A stretch of DNA of 64,000 bases from Flavobacterium sp. MDT1-60 (GCF_014844035.1 NZ_CP062159.1:1922001-1986000); one strand, 5' to 3'. Counted from the stretch's first letter, positions 35,803 through 45,371 are shown. Notes: generated by a model not told the origin, from the sequence alone. Made by a program: numbers and translations.

Positions 35803-36808
35803 GCTTTTTAGCCTCCAAAATCATATAAAACTGAATTCCGAATAAGATAGAAGCCAGGACTAAATGTATGGCCTGACTCCCTATTGGAAAATCCAGATAT
35901 GCCATTGCCATTCCGGTTATGATTTCAACGCCAATCAAAGCAAGTACCCAGTTTATTTTTGAATATCCTAAGCCAAATTTGGTGTTTTTAATGTATAAAT
36001 AAACATTTACCAAAAAGACAACAATAGAAAAGGAACGGTGAACATAAAAAGTAACCGATGGATTTTGTAACCAAAGAATACTTGCTGTCAATCCGTTTTT
36101 AACTTGTTCATCTACAAACTGACGAACCTGTGTGCCAATAGCTACCTGAATTAAAGTTAGTAAAAGAGAAAATAAAAGTACGTTTCTAAAAGTTGAATTG
36201 TATTTTACAGTCGCTACTTTTGGTCTGGCCAATTGAATAATGTATAAAATTACAGCAACAATAACCAAAGCCATAACCATGTGAACTGTTATTTTTATTG
36301 GATTTAATACGGAGTAAACTACTTTTGCTCCTAACCAGGCCTGAAAGCCCATCATAAAGACAACTAACCAGGAAAGCAGTGTAATTTTTTTGCTTTGTTT
36401 CCAAAATCTGAAAGAGATGATTGCCATGAAAAAACAAGCCATTCCTGCTAAAGCACCGCAAAGTCTGTTGATATATTCAATCCAGGTGTGCAAAGGATTA
36501 AAAAGGGCATAATCATGTTTAGTATATTTTTCCCAATGCGAAGCATCAAAAGAAGTTTCAGTGGTAAAATTAGCTTTTGCGACCAAAAGACTTTCATCTT
36601 TAATAATTACCTGTCCTTTTTCGAAAACGCGGTTTGGTTCCCAGGTTAATTCTTTCAAATCTGTTGGCGGAATGTAATATCCAAAACATTTCGGCCAATC
36701 CGGGCAACCCATTCCAGATCCTGTCATACGAACCAAAGCTCCTGCGACAATTACTAAATAAACTAAAACTAATGCTGTTTTTGCGATTGTTGGGAAATGT
36801 TTTTTCAT
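35783..36808 (-). CDS. ctaA: Heme A synthase (COX15/CtaA)
   Basis: 341 residues from ATG at 36808; an ATG at 36835 would lie in a repeat and adds only KLCNFKKR-type residues. Eight membrane helices. Heme-ligand histidines are visible in LHTWIEYINR, TVHMVMA, YVHRSFS and AIHLVLAS. A Cys pair occurs in GCPDWPKCFG near residue 30, in the extracytoplasmic loop. The enzyme oxidises the C8 methyl of heme O to make heme A for cytochrome c oxidase. The neighbours are unrelated; it converges with the response regulator. Confidence 0.93.
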   Translation of the reverse strand: MKKHFPTIAKTALVLVYLVIVAGALVRMTGSGMGCPDWPKCFGYYIPPTDLKELTWEPNRVFEKGQVIIKDESLLVAKANFTTETSFDASHWEKYTKHDYALFNPLHTWIEYINRLCGALAGMACFFMAIISFRFWKQSKKITLLSWLVVFMMGFQAWLGAKVVYSVLNPIKITVHMVMALVIVAVILYIIQLARPKVATVKYNSTFRNVLLFSLLLTLIQVAIGTQVRQFVDEQVKNGLTASILWLQNPSVTFYVHRSFSIVVFLVNVYLYIKNTKFGLGYSKINWVLALIGVEIITGMAMAYLDFPIGSQAIHLVLASILFGIQFYMILEAKKPNPANS

Positions 36809-36935
36809 TCTTTTTTTAAAGTTGCAAAGTTTCAAAGCTGCAGAGGTTCAAAGAATTGGAACACTTGATTTGAAACATTAATATTTTAAATTTAAATAAA
36901 CCTTTGTTGCTTTGTGCCTTTGTAACTATGCACCT
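36809..36935. repeat. Repeat of the TGCAGAGGTTCAAAG family upstream of ctaA
   Basis: GTTGCAAAGTTTCAAAGC followed by TGCAGAGGTTCAAAG (36839-36853) repeats the core that brackets the four-helix-bundle gene. A loosely paired right arm (AACCTTTG...TGCACCTTTTT) occupies 36899-36935 and runs into the end of the CCA gene. Confidence 0.6.
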
Positions 36936-38356
36936 TTTTTTAAACCCATTTTTTGTGCTCTTTTCTGCATAAATTCAAAAGCAGCATCATAGTCGTTAGC
37001 AATTTCACCTTCTAAAATCGCTTCTTTAATAGCCTCTTTCAAAACTCCTATTTCGCGCGAAGGTTTTAAATTATAATATTCCATGATTTCTTCACCAGAA
37101 ATGGGCGGCTGAAAATTGCGGACATGATCACGCTCTTCCACCTCTACAATTTTCTTGCGGACGATTTCGAAGTTTTTATGATATTTTTTAAATTTAGATG
37201 GGTTCTTGGTTGTGATATCGGCTTCACATAAAGTCATTAAATTTTCTACATCTTCACCGGCATCAAAAACCAAACGTCGAACAGCACTATCGGTTACAAT
37301 ATCCTGCGCTAAAACAATAGGACGCGAACTCATAATCACCATTTTTTGTACAAATTTCATTTTGTGATTCAATGGCATGTGTAAGCGTTCGAATATTTTT
37401 TTGGCCATTTTTCCGCCTAAAAATTCGTGTCCGTGAAAAGTCCAGCCTTGTTTTTTATTGAAACGTTTTGTTGGTGCTTTCCCAATATCATGCAACAAAG
37501 CCGACCAGCGTAACCAGACGTCATCTGTGTTTGGGCAAATATTATCTACAACTTCTAATGTATGGTAAAAGTTGTTTTTATGGGTATGACCTTCAATTTC
37601 TTCCACCTGATTTAGCGCTGTTAATTCAGGAAGAATAATATCTAAAAGCCCGGTTTGGTATAAAAGTAAAAATCCGATTGATGGTTTATCTGTCGAAAGA
37701 ATTTTATTCAGTTCATCGACAATTCTTTCTCCGGAAATAATTTTAATTCTTTCTGCGTTTTTAGTAATCGCATCAAGGGAATTTTTCTCAATTTCAAATC
37801 CTAACTGATTGGCAAAACGAATCGCACGCAGCATTCGTAAAGGGTCATCAGAGTAAGTAATACTTGGATCTAAAGGTGTTTTTATTGTTTTATTCTCCAA
37901 ATCGGCCAATCCGTTAAAAGGATCAGAAAGATCTCCGAATGTTTTTTCGTTTAATGATAAAGCCAAAGCATTTATTGTGAAATCACGACGATTTTGATCA
38001 TCTTCCAGAGTTCCGTTTTCTACAATAGGGTTTCGGCTGTCGAAATTATAAGATTCTTTTCGGGCACCAACAAATTCTATATCAGTATCTTCAAAACGAA
38101 GCATTGCAGTTCCGTACGTTTTAAAAACCTGTACTTTGGGTTTTTTGGGAAGTAATTCAGATACTTTCAAAGCCAATTCGATTCCGCTTCCAACGGCAAC
38201 AACATCAATGTCTTTTTTAGATCCGCGGTTTAAAAGCAAATCACGAACAAAACCGCCAATAACATAGCTGTCAACGTTTAGTTCCTGAGACGCCTGCGAA
38301 ATGATTCCGAAGATTTTGTGTTGTAAAGCTGTTTTATAGTTTGTTTGTATAGCCAC
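36926..38356 (-). CDS. cca: CCA tRNA nucleotidyltransferase-type polymerase with HD domain
   Basis: 476 residues. The class II nucleotidyltransferase motif is GGFVRDLLLNRGSKKDIDVVAVG (metal Asp pair in DID, about 45-47), followed by an RRDFTINALAL block and a DPLRMLRAIRFANQLGF block. An HD domain follows (LLHDIGKAPTKRFNKKQGWTFHGHEFLG, about 287-312). It adds or repairs the 3' CCA of tRNA. CCA-adding and A-adding/poly(A) forms cannot be told apart by motif alone, so the symbol is provisional. Confidence 0.92.
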   Translation of the reverse strand: MAIQTNYKTALQHKIFGIISQASQELNVDSYVIGGFVRDLLLNRGSKKDIDVVAVGSGIELALKVSELLPKKPKVQVFKTYGTAMLRFEDTDIEFVGARKESYNFDSRNPIVENGTLEDDQNRRDFTINALALSLNEKTFGDLSDPFNGLADLENKTIKTPLDPSITYSDDPLRMLRAIRFANQLGFEIEKNSLDAITKNAERIKIISGERIVDELNKILSTDKPSIGFLLLYQTGLLDIILPELTALNQVEEIEGHTHKNNFYHTLEVVDNICPNTDDVWLRWSALLHDIGKAPTKRFNKKQGWTFHGHEFLGGKMAKKIFERLHMPLNHKMKFVQKMVIMSSRPIVLAQDIVTDSAVRRLVFDAGEDVENLMTLCEADITTKNPSKFKKYHKNFEIVRKKIVEVEERDHVRNFQPPISGEEIMEYYNLKPSREIGVLKEAIKEAILEGEIANDYDAAFEFMQKRAQKMGLKKGA

Positions 38357-38509
38357 GAATTCAGTAATTTTTAAAATAATTGTTTCTATTCTTGAAGAGA
38401 AAGAAACGTGTGCAAATTTACAACATAGAAAATGCCTTTTATAATCTATGGCTCACTTTTTTGTAGAAATTCATAGTTTATGATACCGAATTTTGTCAAA
38501 AAAGAAAAG

Positions 38510-38625
38510 GTTGCCACGAATTTCACTAATTTACACTAATTCTTTGCGAAAGATTTGAAAAAAAATTGTGTAATTTCGTGAAATTACTTCGTCTATCCCT
38601 TCGGTCGAGTCGTGACAAAAAACAT
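38510..38625. repeat. Intergenic repeat (GCCACGAATTTCAC family); rest of the 38357-38709 gap
   Basis: TTGCCACGAATTTCACTAA on the left is weakly mirrored by TTTCGTGAAATT near 38573 and by CGAGTCGTGACAAAAAA at 38605-38621. Fragments match the element at 9966-10062 in the opposite order. The remainder of the gap holds only the yaaA promoter, with TATTTTTG (38682-38689) as -7 box. Confidence 0.5.
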
Positions 38626-38709
38626 TTATAGCACTATCAAACAAATCAATTCCGATAGCTTATTTTTAAAAATTCAATTTGTATTTTTGAGTCATAGAAA
38701 AACGTACAA

Positions 38710-39468
38710 ATGAAAATTGTTATATCGCCAGCGAAGTCACTGAATTTTGATAAAGAATTGCCAACTACTCAATATACTGAACCTTCTTTTTTAAAGGAAG
38801 CCCGTCAGGTTCATAAAATCTTAAAGACTAAAAAACCAGCAGAATTATCCGAATTAATGTCGATTTCAGATAAATTATCCGATTTAAACTGGGAGCGTAA
38901 TCAAAAATGGAAGACACCTTTTTCTCCAGAAAATGCCCGCCCGGCAGTTTATACTTTTGATGGTGATGTTTATACAGGTTTAGATGCTTATACAATTCCG
39001 CTGGAAAAACTAGAAGCTCTGCAGGATAAACTTAGAATTTTATCGGGACTGTATGGTGTTTTAAAGCCATTAGATTTGATGCAGGCCTATCGCTTAGAAA
39101 TGGGAACAAAAATGCCTGTTGGAGAATATAAAAACCTACATGAATTTTGGAAACCAACCGTAACCAAAGGATTAAATAAAGAATTGAAAAAAGGGGAGTT
39201 GTTTGTGAATTTAGCCAGTAACGAATATTTTTCAGCCGTTGATATAAAGGCATTAAAAGTTCCTATAATCACACCAGACTTTAAAGATTATAAAGACGGA
39301 AAATTGAAGATGATCAGTTTCTTCGCGAAAAAGGCAAGAGGCATGATGGTACGTTATATCATCGATACTAATGCTGAAACTATTGATGACTTGAAAGGTT
39401 TCAATTACGAGGGATATCAGTTTGATGCGAATCTTTCTCAGGGAAATCATTTGGTTTTTACACGATAG
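38710..39468 (+). CDS. yaaA: Peroxide stress protein YaaA
   Basis: 252 residues, the full family length. Conserved YaaA/DUF328 blocks are present: KIVISPAKSLNFD at the start, SDKLSDLNWERNQKW, RILSGLYGVLKPLDLMQAYRLEMG, NLASNEYFSAVD and GYQFDANLSQGNHLVFTR at the end. The family limits free iron and DNA damage during H2O2 stress and binds DNA in E. coli. It is a monocistronic gene with its own -7 box at 38682. Confidence 0.95.
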   Translation: MKIVISPAKSLNFDKELPTTQYTEPSFLKEARQVHKILKTKKPAELSELMSISDKLSDLNWERNQKWKTPFSPENARPAVYTFDGDVYTGLDAYTIPLEKLEALQDKLRILSGLYGVLKPLDLMQAYRLEMGTKMPVGEYKNLHEFWKPTVTKGLNKELKKGELFVNLASNEYFSAVDIKALKVPIITPDFKDYKDGKLKMISFFAKKARGMMVRYIIDTNAETIDDLKGFNYEGYQFDANLSQGNHLVFTR

Positions 39469-39473
39469 ATTTT

Positions 39474-39570
39474 TTAAAGGTGCTAAGGTTCTAAGTTGCT
39501 GAGGTACTAAGATTTTTGCTCGAGAGTCGTAGACTCTAGCTATATTGTAGGCAGGGATTTCAATCCCTGT
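39474..39570. repeat. Cluster of small palindromic repeats
   Basis: Three pieces lie side by side: a GGTGCTAAGGTTCTAAG-type stretch (39480-39512), the hairpin AGAGTC-GTA-GACTCT (39523-39537), and CAGGGATT-TC-AATCCCTG (39552-39569). The first recurs near 51686-51722. These are extragenic palindromes, not coding. Confidence 0.55.
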
Positions 39571-39581
39571 AATTATAAAAA

Positions 39582-39619
39582 ATAAAAAAGCCGGGTTAAA
39601 TGAATTACCCGGCTTTTTC
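39582..39619. terminator. Bidirectional terminator between yaaA and the efflux operon
   Basis: AAAAGCCGGGT / ACCCGGCTTTT (39586-39617) form an 11-bp stem with A-run and T-run flanks. It serves yaaA and the convergent efflux operon. Confidence 0.88.
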
Positions 39620-39639
39620 GTATTATAAATCAATTATTA

Positions 39640-41226
39640 TTAATGCATTGCATCAGCAGGATTAATCTTGTTTTTGCCTCTTTTGATAAAGAAGATAATT
39701 GGAATACAACATAAGAACATAATTCCTAAATACATAAAGATGTCGATATAGGACATTACAGTACTTTGTTTCAAAATTGAATAATCGATAGCCTGATAGG
39801 CTTTTTTAAGAGCAACATCGGCACTATAACCTTTTGACATAAAAGCTCTTTGCATTCCTTCAAGACGTTGCTGTACTTCGAATTTTGCAGGATCTAAGTT
39901 TGTCAATAGATCTACTCTGTGTTCTTGGCTAAAACGAGTGATAAAAGTGGTAATAATCGCAATACCAAATGAACCTCCTAATTGTCTCATCATACCGGTA
40001 AAAGCAGCTCCTTCACCAATATGTTTTCCTTTTAAGGTAGAAAGTGAAAGGGTTGTAATAGGTACAAAAAGCAATCCTAAACCAATTCCCCTTAAAATCA
40101 AAGGCCAAAACATATGCTCTACACCAGTATCAGGCGTCATACGGGTCTGCATCATAAAGGTAAAGAAGAAGAATACTAAAAAGCCAACTCCAACCATATA
40201 TCCCTGAGGAACTCCTTTTTGAATCATATTTCCAACAAAAGGCATCATGATTGCAGTGGTAATAGAACCTGGAATTAATAATAATCCGGCGTCCATTGCG
40301 GTCCATCCTAAAATAGACTGTGTATAAATCGGGATAATTAAAGTTGACCCATAAAGGCCAAAACCAAGAATAAAACACATTACAGTTCCTATTCGTAGAT
40401 TTCCGTCTTTTAAAACACTTAAATTTACAATAGGATGCTTATAGGTTAGTTCTCTCCATATAAATAATATTAATCCAAGAACTGAAACGGCGCTTAAAGT
40501 TACAATAAGCGAATCGTTAAACCAGTCATCCTGCTGTCCGTGTTCTAAAACGAATTGTAACGAACCAATAAAAGCCGTTAATAATATAATTCCCCACCAG
40601 TCAACCTGATTGGCTTTTAATTTCTCTCCATATTTTGGACTTCTCACAAAACTTATTGCCAGAATAGTAGCAATAATTCCGAGTGGAATATTAATGTAAA
40701 AGATGTACGGCCAGGAATAAGTATCTACTAAATATCCTCCCAATGGCGGACCTAATGTAGGGCCAACAATCACGCCCATTCCGTAAATGGCCTGTGCCAT
40801 ACCTCGTTTTGCTACTGGGTAACTTTCTGTAATAATAGTTTGTGCTGTTACCAGAAGGGCACCTCCACCCATACCCTGCACAAATCTAAAAGCTACTAAT
40901 TCCCAGATATTCGTGGCATTACCGCATAAAAAGGAACAGACAGTAAAAATTATGATTGAGGCCACAAAATAATTACGTCTTCCAAATTGCTGCGAAAGCC
41001 AGCTCGTCATCGGAATTACGATAACATTCGCAATTGCGTATGCTGTAATTACCCACGCCACATCAGTCAGGGTTGCACCAAGACTTCCCCTCATATGTGT
41101 CAGTGCCACGTTTACGATCGTGGTATCTACAATTTCCAGCAGTGCACATAGAACTGCGGTAATTGTTATGATCACACGTCTATAACCGTATTCTACTAAA
41201 TCGTCGTCTCCTTGTACTGCTGTCAT
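39640..41226 (-). CDS. DHA2-type MFS drug efflux permease (EmrB/QacA family)
   Basis: 528 residues with 14 predicted membrane helices. The family motif LEIVDTTIVNVALTHM (residues 27-42) contains the helix-1 Asp of DHA2 transporters. WVITAYAIANVIVIPM, GPTLGPPLGGYLVD (motif C) and FRFVQGMGGGALL support the call. It takes drugs from the inner membrane and passes them to the adaptor and TolC partner encoded just upstream. The preceding adaptor gene ends one base before its start. Confidence 0.94.
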   Translation of the reverse strand: MTAVQGDDDLVEYGYRRVIITITAVLCALLEIVDTTIVNVALTHMRGSLGATLTDVAWVITAYAIANVIVIPMTSWLSQQFGRRNYFVASIIIFTVCSFLCGNATNIWELVAFRFVQGMGGGALLVTAQTIITESYPVAKRGMAQAIYGMGVIVGPTLGPPLGGYLVDTYSWPYIFYINIPLGIIATILAISFVRSPKYGEKLKANQVDWWGIILLTAFIGSLQFVLEHGQQDDWFNDSLIVTLSAVSVLGLILFIWRELTYKHPIVNLSVLKDGNLRIGTVMCFILGFGLYGSTLIIPIYTQSILGWTAMDAGLLLIPGSITTAIMMPFVGNMIQKGVPQGYMVGVGFLVFFFFTFMMQTRMTPDTGVEHMFWPLILRGIGLGLLFVPITTLSLSTLKGKHIGEGAAFTGMMRQLGGSFGIAIITTFITRFSQEHRVDLLTNLDPAKFEVQQRLEGMQRAFMSKGYSADVALKKAYQAIDYSILKQSTVMSYIDIFMYLGIMFLCCIPIIFFIKRGKNKINPADAMH

Positions 41227-41227
41227 G

Positions 41228-42307
41228 TTATTTCAAGTGTACGTCTACATCAACATTCATTCCTGGTCTCAATAATTTTACTTTTTCAGGATCGTTTGAT
41301 TCATCTAAGCTAATTTTGACTGGTAATCTCTGAATTGTTTTTACGAAGTTTCCTGTTGCATTATCTGGCGGTAATAATGAAAAACGAGATCCTGTAGCCG
41401 GTGAAAATGAAGTTAGAGTACCTTTAAATTCGTAGTTTGGGTACGCATCTACTTTTAAGCTTACTTTTTGTCCGACAATCATTTTGTTTAATTGCGTTTC
41501 TTTAAAGTTAGCAACAACCCAGGCTTCATTATTATTGATGATATAAAATAAAGATTGTCCTGGCTGAACCAATTGTCCTGGTTGAATATCAACTTTAGAA
41601 ACCTGACCATCAATAGCAGCAGTTACAACTGTATAACTAAGATTTAAGTGCGCAACATCCAACATCGTTTTTGCTCTTTTAATGTTTGCTGCTGCAACTT
41701 CTGTTTGTTTGTCAGAAGCTTTAGATTTAGATTCAATTACCGATTTTTGGTAAGAACTTGCTCTTTGTTGTTGTTCTAAAACACGTACTTGATTTTCAGC
41801 TTCTTCTTTTGCAGTCTGAGCCTGCTCAAATTGTTGTTTTGTAATGGTATGTGTTTTGTACAAATTGTTGTAACGGTTGAAATCGTTTGTAAGTTGTCTC
41901 AATCTGATTTTTGCACTTTCGATAGAACCACTTGCAGATCTCATATTGGCATCAGACACTGAGATACTTGCGTATGCACTTCCAATATCCGCTTTTGCAG
42001 CTTCGTATTGCCCTTCAGCGCCTAATAATGCAGCATTTGCTTCGTCAATCTTCAATTGATAATCTCTCTTATCGATAGTAAACAGCGTATCTCCTTTTTT
42101 TACAAAGTCGTTATCTTTTACATACACTTTGCTGATATATCCAGATACTCTTGGAATAATTGGATTCATTTTTTTCTCAATCTGAGCATCATCCGTTTCT
42201 TCGTGAGCCTGTCCGTGTAAGTATTTTGATATTCCGTAAGTTCCTCCCAATAAAACCAAAACGGTTAGTATAATGATGAATTTAGTATTTGTTTTTTTCT
42301 TTTCCAT
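41228..42307 (-). CDS. HlyD/EmrA-type periplasmic adaptor subunit
   Basis: 359 residues. One N-terminal membrane helix (about 9-27) is followed by a biotinyl-lipoyl-like half-motif (IIPRVSGYISKVYVKDNDFVKKGDTLFTID), a long alpha-hairpin (about 80-210), the second lipoyl half (TVVTAAIDGQVSKVDIQPGQLVQPGQSLFYI) and a beta-barrel. It links the MFS permease to the TolC channel across the periplasm. It sits between the genes for both partners, 12 bases from TolC. Confidence 0.94.
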   Translation of the reverse strand: MEKKKTNTKFIIILTVLVLLGGTYGISKYLHGQAHEETDDAQIEKKMNPIIPRVSGYISKVYVKDNDFVKKGDTLFTIDKRDYQLKIDEANAALLGAEGQYEAAKADIGSAYASISVSDANMRSASGSIESAKIRLRQLTNDFNRYNNLYKTHTITKQQFEQAQTAKEEAENQVRVLEQQQRASSYQKSVIESKSKASDKQTEVAAANIKRAKTMLDVAHLNLSYTVVTAAIDGQVSKVDIQPGQLVQPGQSLFYIINNNEAWVVANFKETQLNKMIVGQKVSLKVDAYPNYEFKGTLTSFSPATGSRFSLLPPDNATGNFVKTIQRLPVKISLDESNDPEKVKLLRPGMNVDVDVHLK

Positions 42308-42319
42308 GAGAGCTATCGA

Positions 42320-43648
42320 TTATATTTTAGAAAGATTGAATGATTGTGATAATTGTCCTGATACTGATAATAATTCGTAATATTTTTGAATTATAGTCGC
42401 TTTTGATAATGCAGTGTTGATTTTAGCGCTTAAGTGCTCAACATCAGCCTCAACCAAATCATTAGTATCTGATAGGCCGTTGTCGAATTTATCTTTTACA
42501 AGTCTGTAATTTTCGGATGCTTGCTGAAGTGCTTCATCATAAACTACACTTTGATTGATCGCCAAGTCATAATCTTCAATAGATTTCTGAACTTCAATTT
42601 TAATACGATCTGTCATGATAGCTTCTGTATTTTTTACTTCTAAAGCTCTGCTCTCAGCTTCTTTAACATGTGCATTGTTTTTGTAGATTCCGGATAAATC
42701 ATAAGATAAACCAACTCCAAAATTCATTGCATATTTCACCGTAATAAAATCTTTAAGATCTAAGGCAGTATAACCTCCAAGTAAGGCAAGAGAAGGATAA
42801 TAACCCGCTTTTGCAATTTTAATATTGGCTTCACTCGCTTTTTGTTGGAAACGAATAGCCTCTAAATCTTTTCTGTTTTCAAGTGCTGATACATCAGATG
42901 TTGGAGCATTGGTTGTTTTTAAATTAAAAAAGTCAGCTTCATTAACACTTAGTTTAACGCCTGGATCTAATTTTAGCAAAGTCGTCAGATAATAATTAAT
43001 ATTGTTGATGTTGTTATTTGCTTCATCAATATTTAATTGTGTTTTTGAAACCAATAATTGTGCTTTTAATAAATCATTTCTTGGAATGATTCCGTTTTTC
43101 TCTAATTCCGTAAAATCAGTTACACGCTGTTTAGCCTGCTTTTGATTTTCGTTTAAAAGATCTAATGTTTTTTGTGCTTTGTATAATGCAGTATAATACG
43201 TAATTACACGTAAAGCAACATCTTCTTTTGTTTTAGCGGCATAAGCACTTTCGGCCTCATATAAATTATCTGATGCTTTTATGCTGTTTTGGATTTTAAA
43301 TCCCGCAAATATAGGCAGGCTAAGACTTGCCTGACCAAACATTGCCTGATCCGGAGATGGCATTGGTTCAGCACTTGCTTCATCGCCGTTATTGTGCATG
43401 TCAATTGAGGCTTTTGTCAATCTTTGGTATTGCCCTGAAATTTTTAAATCAGGATACTGATTATTTTTAACGTCTTGTAATTCGTATTTTTTTGTGTTTA
43501 CCTTAGTGTTGGCAAGCGTAACTTCGTTACTTTTTTCCCAAGCCAGTTTTACGGCTTCGTCTAAGGTTAAACTTGTTTTCTCTTGTGCTTCTATTGATGA
43601 GATTCCAATGAAGAAAATACCAAAGAGCAATAATGGATTAATTTTCAT
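42320..43648 (-). CDS. TolC family outer-membrane efflux protein
   Basis: 442 residues from ATG at 43648 (a start at 43654 adds two residues). The signal peptide ends near SIEAQ. Two OEP repeats are visible: LTLDEAVKLAWEKSNEVTLANTKVNTKKYE in the first half and KASEANIKIAKAGYYPSLALLGGYT in the second. It makes the trimeric outer-membrane exit duct for the EmrAB-like pump. The gene overlaps the end of the TetR gene by 11 bases. Confidence 0.93.
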   Translation of the reverse strand: MKINPLLLFGIFFIGISSIEAQEKTSLTLDEAVKLAWEKSNEVTLANTKVNTKKYELQDVKNNQYPDLKISGQYQRLTKASIDMHNNGDEASAEPMPSPDQAMFGQASLSLPIFAGFKIQNSIKASDNLYEAESAYAAKTKEDVALRVITYYTALYKAQKTLDLLNENQKQAKQRVTDFTELEKNGIIPRNDLLKAQLLVSKTQLNIDEANNNINNINYYLTTLLKLDPGVKLSVNEADFFNLKTTNAPTSDVSALENRKDLEAIRFQQKASEANIKIAKAGYYPSLALLGGYTALDLKDFITVKYAMNFGVGLSYDLSGIYKNNAHVKEAESRALEVKNTEAIMTDRIKIEVQKSIEDYDLAINQSVVYDEALQQASENYRLVKDKFDNGLSDTNDLVEADVEHLSAKINTALSKATIIQKYYELLSVSGQLSQSFNLSKI

Positions 43649-44267
43649 AAACAAGTAGCGCTTTTATAGTTTGTTGAATGTGCTTTGTAAGACTGGTTTT
43701 AATGTAATTATTATACATTTCTTCGGTTTTTAAATTCAGTAGTTCCACAAAAAAAGATTTATTCATGTGAAAGTGAAAAAAGGTTCCGATTATGGTCGGT
43801 GTGAGAAGCGGAATTATAACATCTTTTCTGAACACGCCTTTTGACTGGCCTTGAGCTATAATGCTTTCTACAGATTTAAGATTTCCTTTTTTTAATTCGG
43901 TAAAGGCAATCATGCTTTTTTCTCTCTTTTCTGAATTAAGTTCAAAGTGTAAAACTCTGAAAATCCCTTTGTTACAACTGATTCTGTTAATGTAAATTTC
44001 GATTAATTTATTGACTTTTTCAATCGGTTCCAGATTTTCCTGTAATAAATTTTCGAGTTGTAATTTTAAATCAGAAGTTTTGTAAAGAATTAAAGCTTCC
44101 AGTAGTCTTTCTTTTGAACCAAAATAATACGAGACCATTGCAATATTAATTTTTGCATGTTTTGAGATATCCCGTATCGATGTACCCTCAAATCCTTTGT
44201 CTGAAAATAGCTTTTCAGCAACCTCCAGAATCTGAATTTTTTTATCGTTTAATTCGATGTTCGACAT
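43638..44267 (-). CDS. TetR family repressor of the efflux operon
   Basis: 209 residues from ATG at 44267. The upstream ATG at 44291 coincides with the -7 box and is rejected. HTH region: ILEVAEKLFSDKGFEGTSIRDISKHAKINIAMVSYYFGSKERLLEAL (about 10-56), followed by an AcrR-like helical domain. It is the first gene of the tetR-tolC-emrA-emrB operon. It probably binds the near-palindrome at 44293-44327 and falls off when it binds a pump substrate. Confidence 0.92.
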   Translation of the reverse strand: MSNIELNDKKIQILEVAEKLFSDKGFEGTSIRDISKHAKINIAMVSYYFGSKERLLEALILYKTSDLKLQLENLLQENLEPIEKVNKLIEIYINRISCNKGIFRVLHFELNSEKREKSMIAFTELKKGNLKSVESIIAQGQSKGVFRKDVIIPLLTPTIIGTFFHFHMNKSFFVELLNLKTEEMYNNYIKTSLTKHIQQTIKALLVYEN

Positions 44268-44288
44268 AGTAGTGTTTCTAATCGGATA

Positions 44289-44327
44289 CAAAATTAAACA
44301 AGTGTTTAAATTAAACGACTGTTTAAT
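44289..44327 (-). promoter_or_regulatory. Promoter and 35-bp imperfect palindrome of the efflux operon
   Basis: TAATTTTG on the minus strand (44296-44289) matches TAnnTTTG. A near-palindrome with arms ATTAAACA...TGTTTAAT covers 44293-44327, over the -7 and upstream region. It is the likely autoregulatory operator of the TetR protein. Confidence 0.72.
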
Positions 44328-44395
44328 TTTTGTTTAACAAAATATTAACATAAAACGGTGTAGTTGTTTTTTATGATAATTTCTGACAAAAGGAA

Positions 44396-44438
44396 TAAAA
44401 AAAGCTGGATTAGCATCTTAAAATGTTAATCCAGCTTA
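44396..44438 (-). terminator. Terminator downstream of the trp operon
   Basis: AAGCTGGATTA (44402-44412) and TAATCCAGCTT (44427-44437) form an 11-bp stem. The A-run to the left gives a T-run on the minus strand, the direction of trp transcription. It lies 157 bases after the trpA stop, beyond a repeat element. Confidence 0.8.
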
Positions 44439-44455
44439 ATGTCGTATGCTCAAGT

Positions 44456-44561
44456 TTGTCATTTCGACGAAGGAGAAATCCTCGCAAGTAACTCCGCAAT
44501 CAAAAGACTCAATCTTTGTCGAGCCACTTGCGGAGATTCCTCGTTCCTCGGAATGACAAGC
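44456..44561. repeat. Repeat element, TTGTCATTTCGACGAAGGAG family, copy 1
   Basis: Its first 44 bases are identical to copy 2 at 62168-62211. The right arm (to AATGACAA at 44552-44559) is a degenerate inverted match. Apart from this element and the terminator, the 327-base gap between trpA and the tetR start shows nothing. Confidence 0.8.
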
Positions 44562-44593
44562 AAGATGTTATTTTATTTTTATTTTGAATTTAA

Positions 44594-45355
44594 TTATCGA
44601 ATCTCCCCAACAAATTCAGAAATTTTTCCACTTCCACTTTCACTCAAATGTTTAATAAAAGCACTTCCAATAATAGCACCTTTTGCAAATTTTGTAGCCT
44701 GATTAAAAGTTTCTTTATTTGAAATTCCAAAACCAACAATTTGTGGATTCTTCAAATTCATGTTCCCGATTCTTTCGAAATAACTTTCCTGAATATTTCC
44801 AAAACCAGATTGAGAACCCGTAACGCTTGCAGAACTTACCATATAAATGAATCCGTTTGAAACACTGTCGATGAAACGAATTCGTTCGTCTGAAGTTTGT
44901 GGCGTAATTAAGAATACGTTGATTAATCCGTATTTTTCAAAAATAGCTTTGTATTCATCTGCATAAACATCAACTGGTAAATCCGGAACTATTAAACCGT
45001 CGATACCAATTTCAGCACATTTTTTACAAAATGCCTCAACGCCATACTGTAACATTGGATTAAAATAGCCCATAATAATCAATGGAATTTTTACGCTTTC
45101 GCGGATGTTCTTTAGCTGATCAAAAAGAATTTGAGTTGTCATTCCGTTATGAAGAGCCGTTGTTGAACTCGCCTGAATCGTTGGCCCATCTGCCAAAGGA
45201 TCACTGAAAGGCAAACCAATTTCGATTAAGTCAACGCCATTTTTTTCTAGATCCTGAATAATCTGAACCGTATCGTTTAAGTTAGGATATCCTGCTGAAA
45301 AATAAATAGAAAGTATCTTTTTATCTTCTTGTAATTTTTGAGTTATTCTGTTCAT
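44594..45355 (-). CDS. trpA: Tryptophan synthase alpha chain
   Basis: 253 residues, the family length. The catalytic Glu lies in DLIEIGLPFSDPLADGPTIQ with the binding Asp in the same loop. The phosphate-binding region includes GFGISNKE and GAIIGSAFIKHL. It splits indole-3-glycerol phosphate to indole and G3P in the alpha2beta2 complex with TrpB. It is last in the trp operon, separated from trpB by two unrelated genes and a 239-base gap filled with a repeat. Confidence 0.97.
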   Translation of the reverse strand: MNRITQKLQEDKKILSIYFSAGYPNLNDTVQIIQDLEKNGVDLIEIGLPFSDPLADGPTIQASSTTALHNGMTTQILFDQLKNIRESVKIPLIIMGYFNPMLQYGVEAFCKKCAEIGIDGLIVPDLPVDVYADEYKAIFEKYGLINVFLITPQTSDERIRFIDSVSNGFIYMVSSASVTGSQSGFGNIQESYFERIGNMNLKNPQIVGFGISNKETFNQATKFAKGAIIGSAFIKHLSESGSGKISEFVGEIR

Positions 45356-45371
45356 TGTTTTATGTTTTTCT

